A model generated the notes under the pieces. That model was not told where the DNA came from, ran no database searches, and was given only the letters and a program-made list of their open reading frames with translations. Position numbers and translations under genes: made by a program. This document shows, in pieces, positions 22,901-34,900 of a stretch of 45,000 nt of DNA. Positions within the stretch are counted from its first letter, which is position 1, and the number at the start of each line of letters is the position of its first letter. The stretch is from Chondrilla cf. caribensis (lineage: Eukaryota; Porifera; Demospongiae; Chondrillida; Chondrillidae): the NCBI GenBank assembly GCA_964020155.1, contig OZ026558.1, positions 3,893,969 to 3,938,968 of the forward strand. Reading direction: 5' to 3'.

Positions 22901-25900
22901 CAAAATGGCTGCCAAATCCACACACGATAACACCGGAGTGTGGTCTTCATCCACTCTGTAACCTGCTGCATCACACAGCACTGCGTACAGCTCCTGAAGT
23001 ATACGTACAAAACACATATGTATCACATAGCCATGGAAGAACAGCACCAAATTAGCAATACTACCAATCATCACATACTAATTCAGTACATACATGATTA
23101 CATACATACATACATATGTAGATAATATGTGTGTACTTTATGTATTTAATGTATATACAGATATGCACAAATATACTAATTTCTGTATGTATCTATGTGC
23201 GCATTTATGTGCACATAGATATGTATGTACATACAGCGAATTTTCATCAATCTACTGTAATTCCTTTTTAATATAATAGTGGATTAACGAGTTTTGCAGA
23301 TTAACCAAATATACATTACTGATTGTATATTATGGTATTATTAATACTGGGGAATTGTGGGGGATAAAGTAGTGGTGAATTAACGAGAATACACTGTACT
23401 TGCTTCCTGGTGTGTGGGTGGTTGAAAAGTATGTAGATCAGAAAGAACAGTGTGGTGATGTATGTGGTACAGCATGGGACAGACACCCATATCAGCACAG
23501 TCCACCAGATGGGTTACGTACATAATTTTATATACATATACATATGTATGTACGTACATGAAAATGTTATATTACCTTCAGTCCTTCAAATTGCTTCAGC
23601 CAATAATTCAAAGTAGGGATCACATGACTCCATGTCACATGACACCATGGTCTGTGCGGCGGTGTCATGGCAACTGCTGTGTGATTCGCTGGTCGGGGAG
23701 CACCAGAGTCATTGACGACCTCACACACAGTGGAGATGAACTGAGGATAGAGAGACAATGAACTGCAGTCCACAATCAACATACTATGACACATTCTGAA
23801 AATAATATAGTACAATACCACACAATTCTATATCATACCATACAATACAATACAATACAATACAATACAATTACCATACATTGATATATAATATAGTATA
23901 ATAAAATGCAATATAACAATGCACACATCATACAGATGTACGCATGTACAGGTAGGTACAGATAATGTATAGAATTTACATTTTAACAGTGAGATACAGG
24001 CATATGTAGATTAGTACATGTAGTACATATGAACATGTAGATATAAGAAATAGTATGTATGTACGTACATTTAGAAGACATATCACATACATACGTATGT
24101 ACATACACTATGTACTACATACATGCTTTACATACTCTGTATGTATGAATGTATGTACACATACAAAGTCAGAGTTGACCAATTATGAAAATATTCGGCG
24201 AAGAAGATCACTCCAGCGGTAATATGATAAATGCTTTAAACATATTACAGTCATCATCATCAGACACTTGCATTATCCCTAATGCTTGTAGACACGATTA
24301 AACCAGTTGTAACTGGTCTGGGGAGCTCCAGTTTGAACATATATGGTAAAAACTTGTACTGCAGCAGCCACTGCGCTAGTACATAAGGTGAGTATTTGAA
24401 GTATTTTGATATGTAAGTATATACGTATGTACACCAAGTGCATATTGACATTGTAGTACAGTTGACAAGAGTTGGACATGAGGAGTGAAGCTTTCGTCAT
24501 TGGTGTACTGTTGGTTGTTGGCACCATCAGCAGCCTATCTGAAGGTGAGGACTAGCAGTGAACACATATGACCTATTACGGATGTGTGGTGATGATGAAT
24601 ACCATACTGTCTGAAATTGTCTCAGGATGAAATTTTTGTGAATTTTCTGGAGAGAAGTAGAAATCCAATGTGGGTAGATATAAAATGGCTGTCGTTTATT
24701 TTGGGCAACTTGGGAACAAAGGACGATTGTCAATTACTCGTGATATAATTGACAACAACCTGTGGTCCAAGATGCCAAGATGCCCAAGAATATCAATGAT
24801 TTTTGAAGCCTCTCCATTCTGAAGTCAAAGTACGTTGTCCAACTATCTCCCAAGCCGCTGTTTGAGACACTCAGGAGGAAATTAATGAACGAGCTCCTGG
24901 TACATTCCAAGAAGCAAATTGACGAAAATAAAAACACAAACAGTCCTGAATCAAGCAATTCGTGAAATTTACGTCTTGCAAAAAAATTCCGACAACATAT
25001 GCACACTACACATGGACATTGAACTAGATATGTACATATACGTACCTATACCCTGTTCACGTTGAGTAGACGCGGAAGTAAAATTATGCGTGACGTACGA
25101 AAGTGCATTATGCAATTCTGAACCGCATCACGTGTAAAATGAACCAATAAGATTCGGCCTGCGATAAAGTTCTTTCTCTACGATTCGTCGCTTCGTTTTG
25201 TTCGTTTCATCCTTTTATTCGTCGATTTCTGCCATGCCTAGACGAGGAAAGCGATTGAATAGCACGGCAAAGAACATCATTTGCGGAGTACACAATTATT
25301 TATATTTGAAGCAGCGCCTGATGACCGCGTAAATTATGCGCAAGCTACTTCCGCAACTTTCCTATGCTGATGTATGGGAAAGCTGGTTCACACATTTCCT
25401 GACCTCTTAGAGCCTTACGGTGCATATTGCCGAGTCCGGAAAGAGGAGAGGAAATTGATGACGCTTTAACCGTATTCATAGGCCAAAGTATGCATGAGTT
25501 ATTCACGCGAATTTAGAGGTCAACTCAACGTGAACAGGGTATAGTGAGTAAGATCAAGTTTTACTACAACACAGGAACCAGTGCTGTCAAAAGACAAACA
25601 AATACATCTTCCACTGGAGCCATCCGGTTTTACAGAGGCAGGGATGGTAGAGATGGTAGAGATGGACAACCAGGAGTACCAGGTGCACCGGGAGCTCCTG
25701 GGAAAGATGGACGTGATGGAGAGAAAGGGGGAAGAGGAGATGCCAGAGGTCCTCCAGGTGAACATGGACTGATCGGACCACCAGGAAGACCAGGTGAAGA
25801 TGGACGGGACGGCCAACCAGGAGAACCAGGAGTACCAGGACTACCAGGGCAACAAGGTCCACAAGGTATACCAGGAGCACCAGGAGATTCTTCTGGGGGG

Positions 25901-28900
25901 TCTGTCTACATTAGATGGGGAAGAACAACCTGTCCGAACATAACAGGAACAGAACTAGTCTATAAGGGGATTGCTGCTGGGAGCTGGTACCTCCAAAAAG
26001 GAGGTGGTTCACAGTACCTTTGTCTACCTCACGACCCCAAGTATTCCAACTACCAACCCGGGGTACAAGGGAACAGTCCACTTCATGGAGCTGAGTATGA
26101 ATTATATGGAGGATCCCCACTACCAAATGTACATCAACACAATGTACCCTGTACAGTTTGCTGTACGTCCAGATCTAAACTCTTCATGTTACCAGCAAAA
26201 GATGCATGTCCAACAACCTGGACACTGGAGTACTCGGGATATCTCATGACAGAAGCTTATACTCACAATCGGAATTCATTTGAATGTGTTGACAAAGATC
26301 CTGAATCCATTCCTGGGAGTGCAGCTGACACAAATGGGGCACTCTTCTACCACGTGGAGGGTGTCTGCACTGGACTACCATGTCCACCCTACAACTCTCA
26401 GAAGGAGCTTACATGTGCTGTCTGTACCAAGTGAACAGAAACTAAAGAATTGGCCTTATACTACAGTACCAGTAGACAATAGTGCAGTATGTGTGATGTA
26501 GTGTAGTAGTGTAGTGTATGTGATGTAGTGTAGTAGTGAAGTGTGTGTGATGTAGTGTAGTGTAGAACCAGCAGGACTGGGTGCGTACAAACTTCATAGT
26601 AACAATCAGTAGTGCATACATAGTACGTACATACGTACGTATAGTGCTACATACGTATATATGCTACATGTGGTGAATATCATTATTCTTACTCCTGCAT
26701 ATGTATTGAAGCATAGTTGTGTACGTATGTATATTGTATGATTTCATTGCATTAGATGATATGTACGTAATTGAGATGACGTTCTAGCCAGATAACTTCA
26801 TTGTCTTAAGAGTTACAGTACATGTAGCATGTTAGCTTATACACACATAAGCTGATAACAATACATTGCATACCATTAGTACATATGTACGTGATACAAG
26901 CAATAGTACGTACATGCATGTAGAAGATATTTCACACTTGATAGTAGTACTATACACAAGTACACCAAGTACTGCATACATACTGTACATATGTACATAC
27001 AGATATGTACAAGCAATAGTACGTACATGCATATACAGTAGAAACTCTATTAAATGACACTTAGAATAAAGGACACCATAGAAAGTATCTCTCTACAAAG
27101 GACTCTTTCTAAGGCACCAAAAATGGACTTTCTTGTAGTGTTTATACATTTTTCACCTCTGGAGAGTGGAAAACCTCTCTACAGTGGACACATTAGCTGG
27201 TCCCATGTGTCCTTTATGGAGGTTACAATATAGAAATATTTAACACTTGAGAGTAGTACTATACACAAGTACACCAAGTACTGCATACATACTGTACATA
27301 CTCTGTAGATATGTACGTACGTATGTACACACAGAGACAACAAATCATAATTCACAATTACGAGGGTTAGCCCACGAAGTCAGAGTTGAACAATTATGAA
27401 AATGTTTGACTAAAAAGGTCACCCCTGTGGTAATATGATAAATGCTTGAATTGATACTACAATCAAGATTAAACCAGTCTAAACGAGTTTAAGTGGGTTC
27501 ATTTCAACATAAACATGCACATCCATATAAAAACACAGTACAAACTGTGCCACAACAGTTGATTCCTTGGTGCACATACGACAGTACACACAAGGAAATA
27601 GGAGTACATACATAGATACATATGTATGTGTATGCACCCAAGTATCTACGAATTTAAAGTACAATAGAGTTGGGAAGTGTTGGACATGGGAACTGCTAAA
27701 GTCGTAGTCATCGGCTCAATGTTGGTCCTTTGCACTATCAACAACTTGACTGAAGGTGAGCATTAGCAGTCAACATCCAAGCAGAGCTGCACTGGATGTA
27801 GTTTGAATAAAAATGATATACAAAAAACTCACAACTGTGATATTCATTCCCTCTACACAAGTGCATAATACATGTGAATATATCAATAGACATGTATCCC
27901 TCAATAAGTTTTCAACAGAAGATCTAATTACGTAGTACACACGACATGTCAACTTTGTACAATATATGTATGCATACACTTGAGCTATAGTGAGATCAAC
28001 ATTTGCCACCACAGGAGCTAGTGTTGTCAAAAGACAAGTGAATGCATCTTCCACTGGAGACATCCGGTTTTACAGAGGCAGGGATGGTAGAGATGGTAGA
28101 GATGGACAACCAGGAGTACCAGGTGCACCGGGAGCTCCTGGGAAAGATGGACAGGATGGGGAGAAAGGGGAAAGAGGAGACATAGGCCCTCCAGGACTGG
28201 TGGGAGTTGCAGGACGACCAGGAGAGAGGGGACCAACAGGACCACAAGGACCTTCAGGAAGACAGGGCGAGCCAGGACAACCTGCGATACCTGTCACAGG
28301 AGGAGCCGTCTACATCAGATGGGGAAGAACCGCATGTCCCAACATACCAGGAACAGAACCCATATATGAGGGGATTGCTGCTGGGAGCTGGTGGAATGAT
28401 AAAGGAGGTGGTTCACAGTACCTTTGTCTGCCCAAACACCCCAAATATTCAAGCTTTTCACCCGGTGTACAGGGATACAGTCCGATATATGGGGCTGAAT
28501 ATGAAAGCCATGCTGATTCTCCGATAGCAGCTGTAGTGAATCACAATGTGCCCTGTGTTGTGTGTTCAACATCTCGGTCCAAATTATTCATGTTACCAGG
28601 CAACAGTACATGCCCACGAACCTGGACGCTGGAATACTCGGGATATTTGATGGCAGCAAAAAGAGTAGAACAGAGAACATCGTTTCAGTGTGTTGATAAA
28701 GACCCTGAATCCATCCCTGGCAGTGTGGCTAGTATTGACGGTGCTGTGTTCTACCACGTGGAGGCCACGTGTCATGGTATCCCATGTCCACCCTATGACC
28801 CTCAGAAGGAGCTCACATGTGCTGTCTGTACCAAGTGAGCAGAAACTACAGAATTGGCCTCATACTACAGTATCAGTAGACAATAGTGCAGTGTGTGTGA

Positions 28901-31900
28901 TGTAGTGCAGTAGTGCAGTGTGTGTGATGTAGTGTAGTAGTGCAGTGTGTGTGATGTAGTGTAGTAGTGCAGTGTGTGTGATGTAGTGTAGTGTAGAACC
29001 AGCAGGACTGGTTGAGTGCAAACTTCATAGTAGCAAGCAATGAAGTATAAACACAATGTACACAATTCAGTGTATCTCACATACACAAGTGTAGTGTCTA
29101 GTACTACGTATGTATGTACGTATGTACTGTATGTATGTATGTATATATGTATTTCTTACTCTTTGTAGACTGTAAGGTAGTTGTAATTTAGATTGTGTGA
29201 TTTTATCTCAAATAATACTCAATGCCTGCGGCAGCCCCTAAAAATCGCAGAATTACGACCACAAAATGGTTACTTTTGAACAAAATAACTAAATTTTCTT
29301 CCAAGAAAATTTCCCACCAAAAGAATACGATGGAGTTTAGGGGCAATCTCAATTATACATGTTATACATATGTACATATAATTAGTGAGAAATGCATGTA
29401 AATATACTTGTATCCTGGTTGAGGGGAGGATCAAAGAGAAATCTGTGCGTACATAAGCCATGTAGCACAGGTCAGTGATACAGCACAGGTCACCAGACAG
29501 GTTTCATTGTTAGAGTTAATTGTGTGAGAACAAGGCAAGAAATTAGTAAACACATTTCTATTACATATAAAATGTTGTATTGAACTATGCGCATATTTGC
29601 TGCATAAATTGTCTATCATTCACCACACCAGGATATAACTATTACATACAGGTACACAAGAGTCATGTAGTACAGTGTGTCACTAAAAGTCCTGCCAACC
29701 TTTTTGCTTACAATGGTTGGCAATATGTACATATTATATTGTTTTTCACATTCAACAAGTCAATTGTGATGAAAGGACCATTGGATAAGGGGTGCTGAAA
29801 TTGTGGTTTCTAAGAACACTGTTTGTCCCAACAGTTTATATTATAATCGGATAAAAAGGTCACTTGCATTATCCCTGAGCTTGAAAACAAGATTAAACCA
29901 GTTGTAACTGGTCTGGGGAGCTCCAGTTTGAACATATATGGTAAAAACTTGTACTGCAGTAGCCACAGCACTAGTATATAAGGTGAGAATTTGAAGTACC
30001 TTGATATGTACAATGTATGTATATATGTATGTACACCAAGTGCATATTGACAGTACGGTGCAGTTGACAAGAGTTGAACATGAGGAGTGAAGCTTTTGTC
30101 ATTGGTGTACTGTTGGTTGTTGGCACCATCAGCAGCCTATCTGAAGGTGAGGGTTAGCATTGAACACATACATGTACGTACGTACGGCCTATTATGTATG
30201 TATAATACCATACTGTCTGAAATTGTCTTGGGATGAAATTTTTGTGAATTTTCTGGACAGAAGTAGAAATCCAATGTGGGTAGATATAAAATGGCTGCCG
30301 TTTATATTGGGCAATTTGGGAACAAAGGACAATTGTCAATTGCTCGTGATTATAATTGACAACCACCTGTGGTCGAAGATGCCAAGATGTCCTAGAATAT
30401 CAATGATATTTGAAGCCTCTCTATTCTGAAGTCAACACTACAGTACATATGCACACTACACATGGACATTGAACTAGATATGTACATATACGTGCCAAGT
30501 GAGTAAGATCAAGTTTTACTAAAACACAGGAGCCAGTGCTGTCAAAAGACAAGCAAATTCATCTTCCACTGGAGACATCCAGTTTTACAGAGGCAGGGAT
30601 GGTAGGGATGGTAGAGATGGACAACCAGGAGTACCAGGTGCACCGGGAGCTCCTGGGAAAGATGGACGTGATGGGGAGAAAGGGGAAAGTGGAGATGCTG
30701 GAGGTCCTCCAGGTCCACGAGGTCCTAAAGGTGAACAAGGACATGATGGACAACAGGGAGAAAGAGGTCAAAAAGGTGACCTAGGAATACCAGGGAGAGC
30801 TGGAGAAAAAGGTGAAAGAGGTGACTCAGGTCAACCAGGGAGACCTGGACAAAAAGGTTTATCAGGACTAAAAGGTGAACAAGGAGAAAAAGGTGAACAA
30901 GGACGACAAGGTGAACGAGGACCACGAGGAAGACCTGGAACACCAGGACAACCAGGAGATTCTTCTGGAGGGTCTGTCTACATTAGATGGGGAAGAACAA
31001 CCTGTCCTAACATAACAGGAACAGAACTAGTCTACCAGGGGATTGCTGCTGGAAGCCACTACGCCCACAAAGGAGGTGGTTCACAGTACCTTTGTCTACC
31101 TCAAGACCCCAAGTATTCCAACTACCAACCCGGGGTACAAGGACACAGTCCACTTCATGGAACTGAATATCAAGTGCATGGTGGTGTTAACAACCACAAT
31201 GTACCCTGTGCAGTTTGCTGTACTTCTAGATCTAAACTCTTCATGTTACCAGCAAGAAATGAATGTCCAACAACCTGGACACTGGAGTACTCGGGACATC
31301 TCATGACAGAAGCTTATACTCACAATCGCAATTCATTTGAATGTGTTGACAAAGATCCTGAATCCATTCCTGGGAGTGCAGCTGACACAAATGGGGCACT
31401 TTTCTACCACGTGGAGGGTGTCTGCAATGGACTACCATGTCCACCCTACGACCCTCAGAAGGAGCTCACATGTGCTGTCTGTACCAAGTGAGCAGAAACT
31501 AAAGAATTGGCCTCATACTATAGTACCAGTAGACAATAGTGTAGTGTGTGTGATGTAGTGTAGTAGTGTGGTGTATGTGATGTAGTGTAGTAGTGCAGTG
31601 TGTGTGATGTAGTGTAGTAGTGCAGTGTGTGTGATGTAGTGTAGTGTAGAACCAGCAGGACTGGGTGTGTACAAACTTCATAGTAGCAATCATTAATGCA
31701 TACATAGTACATACATACGTATAGTGCTACATATATATGCTAAGTGTTGTGAATATCATTATTCTTACTCCTGCATATGTATTGAAGCATAGTTGTGTAC
31801 GTATGTGTATTGCATTATTTCATTGTATTAGATGATACGTACGTAATTGAGATGACTTTCTAGCTAGTTAAATTCATATTCTTAAGAGTTACAGTACATG

Positions 31901-34900
31901 TAGCATGTTAGCTTATACACACGAGCTGGTAACAATACATTGGAATACCATTAGTACATACGTACGTAGGTGATACAAGCAATAGTACATACATGCATGT
32001 AGAAGATATTTCACACTTGAGAGTAGTACTATACACAAGTACACCAAGTACTGCATACATACTGTACATACTCTGTAGATATGTACATATGTACACACAG
32101 AGACAACAAATCATAATTCACAATTACGAAGTCAGAGTTGAACAATTATGAAAATGTTTGACTAAAAAGGTCACCCCCGTGGTAATATGATAAATGCTTG
32201 AATTGATACTACAATCAAGATTAAACCAGTCTAAACGAGTTCAAGTGGGTTCATTTCAACATAAACATGCACATCCATATAAAAACACAGTACAAACAGT
32301 TGATTCCTTGGTGCACATACGACAGTATACACAAGGAAATAGGAGTACATACTAGGGTTGGGAATCGGCTGTAATTTTCAAATCGATTATCAGTACATAT
32401 TAATCGATTGATTAATCGACTAATCACCGGAAGTAATTAAGTGAGCGTAACCGGAAATCACTCCCACTTTATTAGCTGATTAGTCATCCAATAGACATGA
32501 AGTGAAGTCCATAGAGTCCTTTTCGCATTTAAGGTACAAATTTGAGCCCATGGAGTGAAGGTTCTGGGTAATAAGGCAGGGGTGGCTGCCTGGTCTACTC
32601 ACTTAATTACTTCCTGCAATTAATCGATTTGCTTGCACTATGGATGATAATCAGATTTGAAATGAAAATCAATTGATTAATCGATTAATCGATTAATCGT
32701 CCCAGCACTAGTACATACATAGATACACATGTATGTGTATGCACCCAAGTATCTACGAAGTTAAAGTACAATACAGTTGTGAAGAGTTGGACATGGGAAC
32801 TGCTAAAGTCGTTGTCGTCTGCTCAATGTTGGTCCTTTGCACTATCAACAACTTGACTGAAGGTGAGCATTAGTAGTCAACATGCAAGCAGAACTGCTAT
32901 AGTCAACATGCAAGCAGAACTGCACTGAACGTAGTTTGCAATTGATATACAAAAACTCTCACAACCAAGATATTCATTCCCTCTACACAAGTGCATAATA
33001 CATGTATGTGAATATATCAATATACATGTATCCCTTAATAAGTTTTCAACAGAAGATCTAATTACGTAGTACACACGACATGTCAACTTTGTACAATATA
33101 TGTATGCATACACTTGAGCTATAGTGAGATCAAAATATGCCACCACAGGAGCTAGTGTTATCAAAAGACAAGCAAATGCGTCTTCCACTGGAGACATCCG
33201 GTTTTACAGAGGCAGGGATGGTAGAGATGGTAGAGATGGACAACCAGGAGTACCAGGTGCACTGGGAGCTCCTGGGAAAGATGGACGTGACGGGGAGAAA
33301 GGGGGAAGAGGAGACATAGGCCCTCCAGGACTGGTGGGAGTTGCGGGACGACCAGGAGAAAGGGGACCAGTGGGACCACAGGGACCTTCGGGAAGACAGG
33401 GTGAGCCAGGACAACCTGCGATACCTGTCACAGGAGGAGCCGTCTACATCAGATGGGGAAGAACCGCATGTCCTAACATACCAGGAACAGAACCCATATA
33501 TGAGGGGATTGCTGCTGGGAGCTGGTGGAATGACAAAGGAGGTGGTTCGCAGTACCTTTGTCTACCCAAACACCCCAAATATTCAAGTTTTTCACCCGGT
33601 GTACAGGGATACAGTCCGATATATGGGGCTGAATACGAAAGCCATGCTGATTCTCCGATAGCAGCTGTAGTGAATCACAATGTGCCCTGTGTCGTGTGTT
33701 CAACATCTCGGTCAAAATTATTCATGTTACCAGGCAACAGTACATGCCCACGAACCTGGACGCTGGAATACTCAAGATATTTGATGGCAGCGAAAAAAGT
33801 ACAGCAGAGAACATCGTTCCAATGTGTTGATAAAGACCCCGAGTCCATCCCTGGCAGTGTGGCTAGTATTGACAGTGCTGTGTTCTACCACGTGGAGGCC
33901 ACATGTCATGGTATCCCGTGTCCACCCTACGACCCTCAGAAGGAGCTCACATGTGCTGTCTGTACCAAATGAGCAGAAACTAAGGAATTGGCCTCATACT
34001 ACAGTATCAGTAGACAATAGTGCAGTGTGTGTGATGTAGTGCAGTGTGTGTGTGATGTAGTGTAGTAGTGCAGTGTGTGTGTGATGTAGTGTAGTAGTGC
34101 AGTGTGTGTGATGTAGTGTAGTAGTGCAGTGTGTGTGTGATGTAGTGTAGTAGTGCAGTGTGTGTGATGTAGTGGTGTAGAACCAGCAGGACTGGTTGAG
34201 TGCAAACTTCATAGTAGCAAGCAATGTACGTACAAACACAATGTACACACTTCAGTGTATCTCACATAGTACACAAGTGTGGTGACTAGCACGACATACG
34301 CATGTATGTATTTATGTATGTATTTCTTACTCTTTGTAGACTGTAAGGTAGTTGTAATTTAGATTGTGTGACTTCATCTCAAATAATACTTATCCAGTGA
34401 GTATACGTACTGTTATATTCTGAAGGGTTACACACACTGTATATACTATATACGTAGCAGGAACTTTCACAAGGTTTTTCCACCTTTTGGTCTTATTCAC
34501 GAAATTCCGATCACAAATGGCACTACAACACATAATGTGAAAATCGCAGAATTACAACCACAAAATGATTGCTTTTGACCAAAGTAACAAAATTTTCTCC
34601 CAAGAAAATTTCCCACTAAATGAATACAATGAAGTTTGTCAGGAGCAATCTCAGTTATACATACGTACATCCATAAAATTAGTGAGAAATGCATGCAAAT
34701 ATACGTACAGGTACACAGGTGTCATGTAGTACAGTGTGTCATGGCAAGTCCTGCCAATCTTTTTTACCGTGTTCACACCAGCCCAGTTTGCCGGTGCCGA
34801 GGCCGTTTATGACATCATCGACCTCTTTGGCCCTGACGTAATTAGGTGATGTGAACAGGTATTCAAATCAACCACAACTGTTCCAGGCCAGGTGGGCCAG

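Noticed and set aside
25544..25546. GTG at the start of the second exon of the collagen genes as a translation start
   Set aside because: The sequence is a splice acceptor region. A conserved signal-peptide exon in matching phase lies upstream in all five genes.
30160..30429. 89-codon frame in the intron of collagen gene 3 as an independent gene
   Set aside because: Its start lies in GTAC simple sequence, the copy in gene 1 is frameshifted and gene 5 lacks it. It is kept as a finding, not as a gene.
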